Source: JAUSPI01 sp964650385 (GTDB taxonomy: Bacteria > Desulfobacterota > Syntrophia > Syntrophales > JADFWA01). Taken from it: a stretch of 54,663 bases of DNA. Positions within the stretch are counted from its first letter, which is position 1. Each line of letters opens with the position of its first letter. The stretch lies in assembly GCA_964650385.1 (NCBI GenBank), contig CAZYTP010000007.1, positions 1 to 54,663 of the forward strand, read 5' to 3'. The notes under the pieces were generated by a model, which worked only from the letters and a program-made list of their open reading frames with translations, did no database searches and was not told the DNA's origin. A program made the position numbers and the translations under genes. Positions 16,264 through 25,490 of this stretch are shown piece after piece.

Positions 16264-16644
16264 TTATTCCTCCCAGTAACAGGCACCGGTATTTGCTGTT
16301 TCCGAGACCATCACTTTTGAAACCTTCACATTATCCGTATTAATCTTTTTGCCTATCTCGGAATATAAAAATCTGGCAATGTTTTCGGATGTCGGGTTAA
16401 TTTCCCTGAACGCCGGAAATTCGTTCAGGTGAGAATGGTCAAGGCCTTCGAGCACATCCCCGACGGCCTGCTTGACCTCCCTGAAATCGATCCCTATCCC
16501 TATTTCATCCAGTTCCCTGCACCTGATAAAAACCTCTACGTTCCAGTTGTGGCCGTGTATTCCGGCACAATCACCCGGGTAGCCCCTGAGTGAGTGGGCG
16601 GCGGCAAATTGTATCTTTACGTTAATTTCAAAAATACCTGACAT
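16264..16644 (-). CDS. queD: 6-carboxytetrahydropterin synthase QueD
   Basis: Converts 7,8-dihydroneopterin triphosphate to 6-carboxy-5,6,7,8-tetrahydropterin. Zinc ligands are visible in FAAAHSL and IHGHNW, with the catalytic Cys in GDCAGIHGHNW. DHSHLNEFP and the C-terminal ETANTGACYWE complete the family pattern. 126 residues. GGAG precedes the ATG; it follows recG by 14 nt and is joined to queE without a gap. queF and folE are not in the window, so whether the product goes to queuosine or to another deazapurine cannot be told. Confidence 0.95.
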   Translation of the reverse strand: MSGIFEINVKIQFAAAHSLRGYPGDCAGIHGHNWNVEVFIRCRELDEIGIGIDFREVKQAVGDVLEGLDHSHLNEFPAFREINPTSENIARFLYSEIGKKINTDNVKVSKVMVSETANTGACYWEE

Positions 16645-16658
16645 TGTTTCTCCTTTTT

Positions 16659-19148
16659 TCAGCCGGTCTTTGCCAGATCAAGTCTCCCTTCCCATCTTCT
16701 CAGGAGTACTTCTTTCAGTAACTTGTGCTCCGGCTTTTCCAGAGAGGGATCTTTTTCAACAACTGAAAAGGCCTCTTTTCTGGCTTCGTTCAATATTCTT
16801 CCGTCCCGGAGTATATTCGCTACCCTGAAGTCGGGAAGCCCCGATTGCCTTGTCCCCATAAACTCGCCGGGCCCCCTTATGACAAGGTCCTCTTCCGCTA
16901 TCCTGAAGCCGTCGTTTGTCTCTTCCATTATACGGAGTCTTTTTCTTGAAGTATCGGACCTGGCGTAGCCGGCGAGCAGAATACAGTAGGACGGGATGTC
17001 GCTCCTCCCTACCCTGCCCCTTAACTGGTGAAGCTGAGAAAGGCCGAATCGTTCCGCGTGTTCGATAACCATAAGAGATGCCTGAGGGATATCTATGCCT
17101 ACTTCTATTACCGTGGTAGAAACAAGGATATCAATTGCTCCCCCTGAAAAATCGGTCATTATTTGGTCCTTTTCGGTACCCTTCATCCTTCCGTGTATCA
17201 GTCCTACCCGGTACTCCGGGAATATTTCTTTTTGAAGATGTTCGGCCATACGGGTCGCATCTTTTAGATCAAGAGTTTCCGATTCTTCAACCAGCGGATA
17301 GACTACAAAGGTCTGATTTCCCTTTTTCAGTTCCTTGTCTATTATATCATAGACTTTTTCACGGGAGTTTTCGTAGAATATCTTTGTGCGAATCGGTTTT
17401 TTACCCGGCGGCATTTCGTCTATGACGGAAATATCGAGGTCACCGTAAACGGTCATTGCGAGACTTCTTGGAATCGGTGTAGCCGTCATCACCAGGACAT
17501 CCGGATTTATCCCCTTTCCGCGAAGTGTTGCCCTCTGAACCACACCGAAACGGTGCTGCTCATCTATTACAACAAATCCGAGCTTCTTAAACTCAACGCC
17601 TTCCTGAATGAGGGCATGGGTTCCTATGATAATATCCACATCGCCTGATTCGATCCTTTTACAAACATCTCTTCGTTCTGCTGTTTTTTTGCTTCCGGTA
17701 AGTATAGCGACTTTGAGGCCGAGGAGGCCGGCCCACTCTTTTATGTTGGAATAGTGCTGTTCAGCTAATATCTCTGTGGGGGCCATAATAGCCGCCTGAT
17801 AACCGTTTTCGCACGCGCAGATCATTGCCGCCATTGAAACGACCGTCTTTCCACAGCCAACATCGCCCTGGAGCAGTCTGTGCATTGGAAATACACGTTT
17901 CATATCTGCCTGTATTTCTTCTATTACCCTGTTCTGTGCATCGGTCAATTCGAACGGGAGTATCTGTAAGAATTTTTCATTGAGCTTTCCGTCCGTCTTG
18001 AAGGTGATGCCTTTCTCAAGGACATATCCCTTTTTCTTGAGAGCCATTCCCAGTTCGAAAAAGAAAAATTCATCAAAGACGAGTCTCCTGTACGCTTCCG
18101 ATTTCATGCTGTTGTATTGTTCTATATCCTGATCGGATTCCGGGAAGTGAATATTCCTTATGGAGAGGCTGATATCGGCAAGGCGCTGTCTTTTACATAT
18201 TTCCTTCGGGATCGGGCTCAGGATATAGTGGTAATAATTCTCTACCACCTCCATCATGATTTTTCTGATATATTTTTGGTGAAGCCCTTCAGTCTCCGAA
18301 TAGATGGGAACGATTCTCTTGAAATGGAGAAAATTATCATGGCTATCATGGTTATCATCCTTCTCGTTCAGGATTTCAAAGTCCGGGTGGATAATATCCT
18401 TGCCGAAGAGAAAGCTCCGTATTTCGCCTGTCAATATGACCTTTGCCCCCTTTTTCATTATCTTCTTCAGATATGCGTGATTTCCTTTGAACCATTTGGC
18501 CGTAAGCCTGCCGCTCCCGTCGTCAACGGTTACCTCGAATACCTTGTTTTTTCTGTAGTGCTGTATCTGCGCTTCTTTAACCTCTCCGATTACCATTTCG
18601 ACGTTCCCGATTTGTGTTGAAGATATCATCTTTACCGAGCGCCTGTCTTCGTATCTCCTCGGCAGAAAGTAGAGCATATCCTCAACGGTTTTTATGCCCT
18701 TTTTACCCAGGAGGCCGGCAACTTTCGGCCCTACCCCTTTGATATACTGCACGGCAAGTGAAAGCTTTTCAAAACTTGTATTCAGGTCTTCCTGCATGGG
18801 AGATGACTTATCAAAACTCTTCACCTGATCAGATTGGGAGAGGTCTGAATAAAGATTTTTTAACTCCTTTACAAGACGGAGCGCCTCTCCGACCCTTTCT
18901 CTTTTTTCATCAACGGAAAGGGTGTCAAATCCTGCAAATGTTTCCTGAAATCCGGACAGAATATCCACATATATCTTTTTTGCGGGACCGTGTTGCGCTG
19001 ATAATGGGCTTATGACTTGCAACTTTTTGAGAAGACCTGTCATGGTTAACTCGAGATTTTTGATGAGTGACAGGTTCTTATATGAATCCCTTGATGAAAA
19101 GATTAAGGGAGCCTCAATTTTCTCTATTATTTCTTTGAGATTTTCCAT
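16659..19148 (-). CDS. recG: ATP-dependent DNA helicase RecG
   Basis: Branch-migration helicase that rescues stalled replication forks. An N-terminal extension of about 110 residues precedes the helix-hairpin-helix KGVGPKVAGLLGKKGI and the wedge/OB domain; then come Walker A GDVGCGKT, DEQHRFG, TATPIPRSL and the RecG-specific C-terminal motif. The reading frame stays open back to 19262, but the ATG at 19148 has TTGGAG 6 nt upstream and starts MENLKEII, giving 829 residues; this start is chosen. The length exceeds E. coli RecG (693) because of the extension, as in several non-enteric families. First gene of the recG-que operon and divergent from purM. Confidence 0.95.
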   Translation of the reverse strand: MENLKEIIEKIEAPLIFSSRDSYKNLSLIKNLELTMTGLLKKLQVISPLSAQHGPAKKIYVDILSGFQETFAGFDTLSVDEKRERVGEALRLVKELKNLYSDLSQSDQVKSFDKSSPMQEDLNTSFEKLSLAVQYIKGVGPKVAGLLGKKGIKTVEDMLYFLPRRYEDRRSVKMISSTQIGNVEMVIGEVKEAQIQHYRKNKVFEVTVDDGSGRLTAKWFKGNHAYLKKIMKKGAKVILTGEIRSFLFGKDIIHPDFEILNEKDDNHDSHDNFLHFKRIVPIYSETEGLHQKYIRKIMMEVVENYYHYILSPIPKEICKRQRLADISLSIRNIHFPESDQDIEQYNSMKSEAYRRLVFDEFFFFELGMALKKKGYVLEKGITFKTDGKLNEKFLQILPFELTDAQNRVIEEIQADMKRVFPMHRLLQGDVGCGKTVVSMAAMICACENGYQAAIMAPTEILAEQHYSNIKEWAGLLGLKVAILTGSKKTAERRDVCKRIESGDVDIIIGTHALIQEGVEFKKLGFVVIDEQHRFGVVQRATLRGKGINPDVLVMTATPIPRSLAMTVYGDLDISVIDEMPPGKKPIRTKIFYENSREKVYDIIDKELKKGNQTFVVYPLVEESETLDLKDATRMAEHLQKEIFPEYRVGLIHGRMKGTEKDQIMTDFSGGAIDILVSTTVIEVGIDIPQASLMVIEHAERFGLSQLHQLRGRVGRSDIPSYCILLAGYARSDTSRKRLRIMEETNDGFRIAEEDLVIRGPGEFMGTRQSGLPDFRVANILRDGRILNEARKEAFSVVEKDPSLEKPEHKLLKEVLLRRWEGRLDLAKTG

Positions 19149-19350
19149 CCGGAACTCCAATAAATAGAGTGATTTCAAATAGAAAGCATGGAATATTGTT
19201 AACAGATATTTCCAGGCATAGCAAGGAAAGATTTGACTTCCGGGATGAATTACGTTAAACAAATTAAACTCATGTTATATTAAAATAGAGGTATTTACAA
19301 AACCTGCAAGCATGAGAATTGTTTTAAGGATCTCGGATGGTGACGATAAT

Positions 19351-20394
19351 ATGACAGAAAAAGTTTCATACAAGAATGCGGGCGTAGATATTAACAAGGC
19401 TAATCTGTTTGTCAAAAAGATACAACCCCTTGTAAAGGGGACGTCACGAAAAGAAGTGATGGGTGGTATAGGTAATTTCGGAGGATTGTTCCACCTTGAT
19501 ATGGCGAAATTTAACAATCCTATCCTCGTTTCTTCTACCGATGGGGTCGGCACGAAACTGAGAATCGCACAGATGATGAATAAGCATGATACCGTGGGGA
19601 TAGATCTTGTTGCTATGTCAGTCAATGATATTTTGGTCCATGGAGCTGAACCACTCTTCTTTCTCGATTATATTGCTACAGGAAAGATTGATGTTAAAAA
19701 AAACGTAAAGATCGTGGAAGGTATAGCAAAGGGATGTGTTGAGGCCGGCTGTGCGCTCATCGGTGGTGAAATCGCTGAAATGCCTGATTTTTATAAGGAT
19801 GAAGACTATGACCTTGCAGGCTTTTGTGTGGGTGTTGTCGATGCCGATAAGTTGATTGACGGTTCAGAAATCAGCGTTGGAGACAGAATAATAGGCATTG
19901 CCTCCTGCGGCATCCACAGCAACGGGTTCTCACTTGCCAGAAAGGTTTTGTTTGAACAGGAAAAGCTGAAAATAAAGGATAAGATTGAGGGGCTTGATCA
20001 CTCAATCGGTACGGAACTGCTCCGGCCCACAAGAATCTATGTAAAACCTATATTAAACTTAATGAAAAACTTTAACATAAAGGGGATAGCACATATTACA
20101 GGCGGCGGATTCATAGAGAATATCCCCAGAATTCTGCCTGATAGATGCCGGGCTATTATACAGAAGGACAGCTGGGATATACTTCCTATTTTTAATATTA
20201 TTCAGGAAAGAGGAACCATCGACAGAAAGGAAATGTTAAGAGTATTTAACATGGGCATAGGAATGATGGTTGTTGTACCCGAAAAAGATTTGCATGATGT
20301 TCTGGAAAGACTTGAAGGACTTGGCGAACGCGCTTATGCTATAGGTGTAATTGACAATAGGGACAAGAAACAAAAACACGTATCATTTGTATAG
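19351..20394 (+). CDS. purM: Phosphoribosylformylglycinamidine cyclo-ligase (AIR synthase)
   Basis: Closes the imidazole ring in de novo purine synthesis, FGAM plus ATP to AIR. The family features are STDGVGTKL (about residues 58-66), GIDLVAMSVNDI, GGEIAEMP and HITGGGF. The frame is open from 19312, but the ATG at 19351 begins MTEKVSYKNAGVDI, the usual N-terminus, and gives 347 residues; it is preferred. It heads the run purM-purN-DUF523-oxidoreductase-pfk and diverges from recG across a 200-bp gap in which no strong promoter stands out. Confidence 0.95.
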   Translation: MTEKVSYKNAGVDINKANLFVKKIQPLVKGTSRKEVMGGIGNFGGLFHLDMAKFNNPILVSSTDGVGTKLRIAQMMNKHDTVGIDLVAMSVNDILVHGAEPLFFLDYIATGKIDVKKNVKIVEGIAKGCVEAGCALIGGEIAEMPDFYKDEDYDLAGFCVGVVDADKLIDGSEISVGDRIIGIASCGIHSNGFSLARKVLFEQEKLKIKDKIEGLDHSIGTELLRPTRIYVKPILNLMKNFNIKGIAHITGGGFIENIPRILPDRCRAIIQKDSWDILPIFNIIQERGTIDRKEMLRVFNMGIGMMVVVPEKDLHDVLERLEGLGERAYAIGVIDNRDKKQKHVSFV

Positions 20395-20453
20395 GCATCT
20401 ATCATGTCTTAATTCTTTATTGTAACCGTTAGAGCGCGGAGGCTCAGCAATAA

Positions 20454-21119
20454 ATGAAGAAAAAAGTAAGTATAGGCGTTCTGGTATCGGGCAGCGGTAC
20501 CAACCTTCAATCTATCATAGACAACAGTGAAAAGGGTCTTCTCGATGCGGACATTAAGGTGGTTATAAGCAATAAGCCGGATGCTTACGCCCTGGAAAGG
20601 TCAAAAAAACACCATATTCCAACAGTGGTTATAGAACAAAGCAATTTCAAAAGCAGAGAAGATTTTGACCGGAAAATGATTGAGGTGCTTAAATCATTTT
20701 CAGTAGAACTTGTGGTGATGGCAGGGTTTATGAGAGTGCTTTCCCCCGTATTTTTAGAGGCATTTCCGATGAAAGTCATAAATATCCATCCTGCTATCCT
20801 CCCTTCCTTTCAGGGTCTTCACGGTCAGCAGAAGGCTTTCGACTACGGGGTAAAATTTTCGGGATGTTCAGTCCATTTTGCCGATGATGGAGTGGATACC
20901 GGACCGATTATTATTCAGGCCGTAGTCCCCGTATACGACGACGATACCGAAGAAAGCCTTTCTCAAAGGATATTGAAGGAAGAGCACAAGATATTTTCCC
21001 AGGCGATACAGTTCTACGCCGAAGGGAAGCTTGAAATTGTCGACCGAAAAGTCCGGGTGAAAGACCACAAACGGATCGGTGATTCACCTCTACATAACCC
21101 ACCTTTGACAATGTTTTAA
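20454..21119 (+). CDS. purN: Phosphoribosylglycinamide formyltransferase PurN
   Basis: Transfers a formyl group from 10-formyl-THF to GAR. It starts IGVLVSGSGTNLQSIID, and the catalytic stretch VMAGFMRVLSP...INIHPAILPSFQGLH holds the Asn-His pair; the Asp is in HFADDGVDTGPII. 221 residues, slightly longer than the E. coli enzyme at the C-terminus. A GCGGAGG site lies upstream. It comes 59 bp after purM. Confidence 0.95.
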   Translation: MKKKVSIGVLVSGSGTNLQSIIDNSEKGLLDADIKVVISNKPDAYALERSKKHHIPTVVIEQSNFKSREDFDRKMIEVLKSFSVELVVMAGFMRVLSPVFLEAFPMKVINIHPAILPSFQGLHGQQKAFDYGVKFSGCSVHFADDGVDTGPIIIQAVVPVYDDDTEESLSQRILKEEHKIFSQAIQFYAEGKLEIVDRKVRVKDHKRIGDSPLHNPPLTMF

Positions 21120-21121
21120 CA

Positions 21122-21592
21122 ATGATAATCGTTAGTGCCTGTCTCTTAGGGGTAAAATGCAGATATGACGGCGGGAGTACCCCCGATAAAAAATTGCAAT
21201 CAATGGCATCCGAGGTTGCATTTATTCCCGTCTGTCCCGAGCAGCTTGGAGGATTGCCCACGCCCCGTGTTCATGCCCAGATAGTTGATGGAAACGGTGA
21301 AGATGTTATTAATGGCCTTGCAAAAGTAATTGATTCAAATAATAGAGATCTGACAGGGCAGTTTTTAAAGGGGGCAGAGGAAGTAAGGGAAATTGCAAGA
21401 TTGATGAAGGTTAGTACCGCAATAATGAAGGAGGAGAGCCCCTCATGCGGTGTCCGTTTTATACGCAAAAGTGGTGTCACTAAAGAAGGAATGGGAGTAA
21501 CATCCGCGCTTCTTATGCGTGAAGGTATTCACGTTATATCATCTGATGAAATAAGTGAGGAGTATGTACGATACTGTAGTTATCGGAAGTGA
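21122..21592 (+). CDS. DUF523 family protein
   Basis: A 156-residue DUF523 protein. The conserved stretches are SACLLGVKCRYDG, FIPVCPEQLGGLPTPR and ESPSCGVRFI, which bring together three Cys residues probably used for metal or thiol chemistry. The function is not established. It starts 2 nt after the purN stop and overlaps the next gene, so it is translated in the same operon. Confidence 0.85.
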   Translation: MIIVSACLLGVKCRYDGGSTPDKKLQSMASEVAFIPVCPEQLGGLPTPRVHAQIVDGNGEDVINGLAKVIDSNNRDLTGQFLKGAEEVREIARLMKVSTAIMKEESPSCGVRFIRKSGVTKEGMGVTSALLMREGIHVISSDEISEEYVRYCSYRK

Positions 21593-23015
21593 TTTAAGCT
21601 CCCTGGTGGCGGCACTGCTTTCTTCACGTTACGGAAAAAAAACTATCCTTTTATCTGAAGGGAATGTCCCGTATTTTTATTCAGATTCAGATTACACTTT
21701 TAATATTGACCCCTTACCCTGGAACGGCTTTGGTCCAAAGCAGGTATTCCTTCAATTACTTTCTGAAGTGGAGATACCGTTTGTTGATAACCCTAACATT
21801 CTCCAGTTAAATCCAGCTCTTCAGGTAATATTTCCGGAGCAGAGAATTGACCTGTATAGTGAAAAGGAATCCTTTTTCGTTGAGATGGAAAGAGAATTTT
21901 CAGGTGATATAAAAAATATCAAAAGTCTTTTTACTGTTGTTTCCAAAAACAGTGAATTAATAGACAGGCTTCTCAGGAAGAATCCTTACATACGCCCAAA
22001 AACGGTTAAGGAATTTTTTGAATTTCTTGGAAATATTCCAATATTAATCAGCAACAGGCTGTTCTTTTCGAGGAAATTCAAGAAAATTCAGGAGACTCCG
22101 TCTTTAAAAAGATTTTTTGAATCACAACTTTTACTCCTCTCCAATCTATATGCAGACAACAAAAAATCTCTTTCGGCCGCATACATTCTTTCCCTGCCAT
22201 TTGACGGATTATTCTATCATCCCGGCGGTAAACACATTTTAATAAATACACTTAGAGAAAAATTTATTTCCTATGGTGGTGATTTCGTAGAAACTGCTTC
22301 CATTATTAGACTGAATGTGAAAGATGAAATCGAGGTTGATATCGATACGGGGGATAATTTGTCCACTATTAATGGGAAAAATCTCATCGTCAGTACAAAA
22401 TGGGAAAAACTCAAATCAATGCTTCTTGATGACAAAAAGCTTTCAAGGCTGGCAAGGAAGCTTAAGTCGATTAAGCCTGTTTGTCATCCATTTACGTTAC
22501 ATATGGGAGTTCTGGATAAAGGAATTCCGGAAAAGATGGCAGAATATGTAATCATTGTCGGAGATGAAAAAAGGCCGGTAATGGATGACAATCTTGTATT
22601 CCTGGAAGTTAGTTCGCCCGGAGACACAGGACATGCTCCTGATGGAAAAAGAGTGATCAGCGCCACCGTTTTTTTAAAGGAGTCTCCATTGAGTTTGAAC
22701 AATAATGCATTGAAAGAGGTTTCTGAAGGTATTCTGAAAAAGCTTGAAGGGTTTCTACCCTTTCTGAGAGAAAACCTTGATTTTATAAATGTCGAAAAAT
22801 CAATAGAGATATCAAGAAAATATCAGGAAGTCGTTAATCAGAAATATAAAGTAAATGGGAACCCGCTCCTCGGCATTTCTATTCTGCCAAGCAGGACTTC
22901 CGTTAAAAATGTATTCATTACCGGAGGGATGTTAATGGCAGGACTCGGATTTGATGGTGAGATTCTCTCAGGGATGAATGCCGCATCCCATATAGTCGGA
23001 GGGACTTTGAAATGA
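21564..23015 (+). CDS. Phytoene-desaturase-like FAD/NAD(P) oxidoreductase
   Basis: A FAD-dependent oxidoreductase of the NAD(P)/FAD amine-oxidase or phytoene-desaturase type. The N-terminal dinucleotide loop reads VVIGSDLSSLVAAL (GxxxxS variant rather than GxGxxG) and the C-terminus has VFITGGMLMAGLGFDGEILSGMNAA, the second FAD contact. The middle is divergent and no substrate can be predicted. A GTG at 21555 is also possible; the ATG at 21564 is preferred by conservation of the N-terminus. It overlaps the DUF523 gene and its own end overlaps the pfk start. Confidence 0.7.
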   Translation: MYDTVVIGSDLSSLVAALLSSRYGKKTILLSEGNVPYFYSDSDYTFNIDPLPWNGFGPKQVFLQLLSEVEIPFVDNPNILQLNPALQVIFPEQRIDLYSEKESFFVEMEREFSGDIKNIKSLFTVVSKNSELIDRLLRKNPYIRPKTVKEFFEFLGNIPILISNRLFFSRKFKKIQETPSLKRFFESQLLLLSNLYADNKKSLSAAYILSLPFDGLFYHPGGKHILINTLREKFISYGGDFVETASIIRLNVKDEIEVDIDTGDNLSTINGKNLIVSTKWEKLKSMLLDDKKLSRLARKLKSIKPVCHPFTLHMGVLDKGIPEKMAEYVIIVGDEKRPVMDDNLVFLEVSSPGDTGHAPDGKRVISATVFLKESPLSLNNNALKEVSEGILKKLEGFLPFLRENLDFINVEKSIEISRKYQEVVNQKYKVNGNPLLGISILPSRTSVKNVFITGGMLMAGLGFDGEILSGMNAASHIVGGTLK

Positions 23016-24325
23016 ACAAAAATATATATGATTTTGAAATCCACAACCTTGGAGAGAAAAGTATCCCCTCCCCTCTTTCTGTCAGTCATTTTACGTCGGA
23101 TGATGAACGTATTATGTTTGACCTTAATCTTAGTAAGTATCAGGAGGACATAAAAACCGGCAGTCTACCCCTTTCCCTTGAGATGGCCGGTCCGAGAGAG
23201 ATGCTCTATTTCGACCCGTCAAAGGTGAAGGCAGCAATTGTAACCTGTGGTGGGCTATGTCCCGGAATAAATGACGTCATCAGAGCATTGGTCATGGAAC
23301 TCTACTACAGGTACGGTGTCCGTAACATAACGGGAATAAGGTACGGCTTTCAGGGTCTGATTCCCAGGTTTGGACATGATGTTATGGAACTTAAACCGGA
23401 AGTTGTTAAGGATATACACTCGGAAGGAGGAAGTATCCTCGCTTCGTCACGCGGAGGACAGAATATCGGTGAGATAGTTGATGCACTGGTGCGCATGAAT
23501 ATCAGTCTTTTTTTCTGCATTGGTGGCGATGGAACAATGAAAGCAGCCGAATTAATAACAGAGGAGCTAACAAAGAGAAATCTGAAAATAGGCGTGATCT
23601 GTGTCCCTAAAACCATTGATAACGATCTGCCGTTTATAAGTAAAAGCTTTGGGTTTGATACGGCAATCTCGGAAGCGGTCAAGGCCGTCCAGTGTGCCCA
23701 TGTTGAAGCAAAAGGCGCACCTATGGGAATCGGTATGGTTAAACTTATGGGGAGATATTCGGGTCATATCGCTACGCTTACTGCTCTGGCACAGGGTGAC
23801 GTAAACTTTGTCCTGATTCCCGAGGTTCACTTTGATTTGGAAGGCGAAAAGGGGTTTTTGAAGGTACTTGAAAGGCGCCTGATAATGAGAGGTCACGTAG
23901 TAATACTTATTGCCGAGGGGGCCGGTCAGGATTTATGTTACAGGGAAGATAATGCTGTTGAAACTGATGCATCCGGCAATGTCAGACTCGATGATATTGG
24001 TCTCTTCTTAAAGGAAAAAATAGAAGGTTATTTCAGGAAAACCGGTGTCGATATCAATTTAAAGTACATGGATCCCAGCTATATGATTCGCAGCGTTCCT
24101 GCTAATGCAAGCGACAGCCACTACTGTGGAGTTTTGGCACGATATGCCGTACATGCAGGCATGGCGGGAAAAACAGGAATGTTGGTAGGTCAATGGAACG
24201 GTTCACTTATTCACCTTCCGCTGAAGACAGTAACATCGGAGCGTAAGCTGGTCGATCCGAAAGGTGGTCACTGGATGCAGGTTCTTGAATCGACAGGTCA
24301 GCCCCCCTCAATGAAAAATAACTAA
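23012..24325 (+). CDS. 6-phosphofructokinase, probably ATP-dependent
   Basis: Phosphorylates fructose 6-phosphate. The family core is TCGGLCPGINDVIRALV, IGGDGTMKAAELI and PKTIDNDLPFISKSFGFDTA. The Gly in GGDGT favours ATP, while the Lys in PKTIDND is more usual in PPi enzymes; this mix is known in the plant/TP0108-like group, where activity is ATP-dependent. 437 residues, longer than bacterial PfkA (about 320), with an N-terminal extension of about 70. It overlaps the upstream gene at ATGA and ends the purM operon. Confidence 0.88.
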   Translation: MNKNIYDFEIHNLGEKSIPSPLSVSHFTSDDERIMFDLNLSKYQEDIKTGSLPLSLEMAGPREMLYFDPSKVKAAIVTCGGLCPGINDVIRALVMELYYRYGVRNITGIRYGFQGLIPRFGHDVMELKPEVVKDIHSEGGSILASSRGGQNIGEIVDALVRMNISLFFCIGGDGTMKAAELITEELTKRNLKIGVICVPKTIDNDLPFISKSFGFDTAISEAVKAVQCAHVEAKGAPMGIGMVKLMGRYSGHIATLTALAQGDVNFVLIPEVHFDLEGEKGFLKVLERRLIMRGHVVILIAEGAGQDLCYREDNAVETDASGNVRLDDIGLFLKEKIEGYFRKTGVDINLKYMDPSYMIRSVPANASDSHYCGVLARYAVHAGMAGKTGMLVGQWNGSLIHLPLKTVTSERKLVDPKGGHWMQVLESTGQPPSMKNN

Positions 24326-24433
24326 AAAAAGCTTGCAAAAAGTGTATTAATGATTTAGGAAGCAACTGCTTGATTCTATGGAGGGCTTTGCAGGACTCAC
24401 TTTTTAAGGCTCTCTTCTGGAGGAACACTTATT

Positions 24434-24631
24434 ATGGCTCGAGTTTGTGAAATATGTGGAAAAGGACCTATGGTCGGCAATAACGTAAGTCATGCCAAGA
24501 ATAGAACAAAGAAAATATGGTATCCAAATCTTCAAAAGATGCGTGTCGTAAATGATAAGACCGGGGCGACGAAAAAGATGAAGGTATGTACAAGATGCCT
24601 TCGTTCCGGTTTTGTGACAAAGGCGCTATAG
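24434..24631 (+). CDS. rpmB: 50S ribosomal protein L28 (zinc form)
   Basis: A 65-residue L28 of the large ribosomal subunit. It starts ARVCEICGKGPMVGNNVSHAKNRTKK. Two CxxC pairs (CEIC and CTRC) make it a C+ paralogue that can hold zinc. TCTGGAGGA lies before the ATG. Its last 6 nt overlap the last 6 nt of the convergent gene on the minus strand. Confidence 0.95.
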   Translation: MARVCEICGKGPMVGNNVSHAKNRTKKIWYPNLQKMRVVNDKTGATKKMKVCTRCLRSGFVTKAL

Positions 24632-25411
24632 CAGATATCTGAATTCGGAATTATTAATTGCAGTTAGAGTTGTATCTAAAAAGTCTTCGTAATCAACAAC
24701 TAAATCCATTCCTTGATTAAACAAATTTCTTATGCCGTTTCGGGTTTTACCATCATCTGAACCATAACAGTAATTATCAATAAACAGGGATATCCTTCCC
24801 TCAAGGCTCATCAAGCTATCTATCTTTGACCTTTGGTAAACGGCAACTGCCCTTTTAGTCGCGTCTGTTGTTATTTCTTCTTCGATTTCAAATATCCAGC
24901 TGAGAGTTTTGACAAACTCGCTCAGCTTGTTTTCAACGGTGTACGTTAGTGCCCCGGAAAACAGCGCCGCAAGATCGGTCTCTTTCTTGTAAAGGGCCAG
25001 GTCAAAGCACATCTCGATTATCATATGGGAAAGATAAGCAGTTTCACTGAAGCTTATCTCACTACCGATTTCTCTGTAAAAATCGGTAATAGGCTGGATT
25101 AAAGGCTTGCCTTTTATATAGGCGTATCCATTGGCATTTGGATTGAATTCTGTAATGGCCTCTCTGATGATCTTCCCATGATGTGCCATATCGTCTACAA
25201 GTAAGTGAAACTGAACAAAAGCGGCCCTGTTATATTTTTGCGGTAGTTTTGATAATCTTGGTATGCTGTGAGTCAATCCCGGTGTTATGGATTCATGAAC
25301 CGGAAGGAGGTCCGGAGACACATTGTAGGCAAAAATATCGTGATCATTTCTGCTTATGTGGCTCGCTCCTATAAATTCCCTCAGTATCCATGTGTGGGTG
25401 AACATTAACAT
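24626..25411 (-). CDS. Conserved hypothetical protein, possible metal-dependent hydrolase fold
   Basis: A soluble 261-residue protein that could not be placed in a named family. Early on it has HTWILREFIGASHI, then NVSPDLLPVH and QFHLLVDDMAHHG, an order of His and Asp residues reminiscent of zinc-dependent phospholipase C or ACP-phosphodiesterase-like proteins; this is an inference. The second half is largely helical. It is convergent with rpmB and overlaps it by 6 nt, and lies about 80 bp downstream of the hypothetical gene at 25491. Confidence 0.6.
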   Translation of the reverse strand: MLMFTHTWILREFIGASHISRNDHDIFAYNVSPDLLPVHESITPGLTHSIPRLSKLPQKYNRAAFVQFHLLVDDMAHHGKIIREAITEFNPNANGYAYIKGKPLIQPITDFYREIGSEISFSETAYLSHMIIEMCFDLALYKKETDLAALFSGALTYTVENKLSEFVKTLSWIFEIEEEITTDATKRAVAVYQRSKIDSLMSLEGRISLFIDNYCYGSDDGKTRNGIRNLFNQGMDLVVDYEDFLDTTLTAINNSEFRYLL

Positions 25412-25490
25412 TTATGATTTCGCTTTCCCATCCCCCCGCGGGAGGGAATAAGGTTATGGGGACAGATTTGAAATCTGCCCCCATACGTAC

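Noticed and set aside
14915..16644. Deazapurine-in-DNA (dpd) defence cluster
   Set aside because: Only queC, queD and queE are present, without dpdA or other dpd genes; tRNA queuosine synthesis explains them.
16659..19262. RecG starting at 19262 (867 aa)
   Set aside because: The first 38 residues look non-coding and the ATG at 19148 has a good ribosome site.
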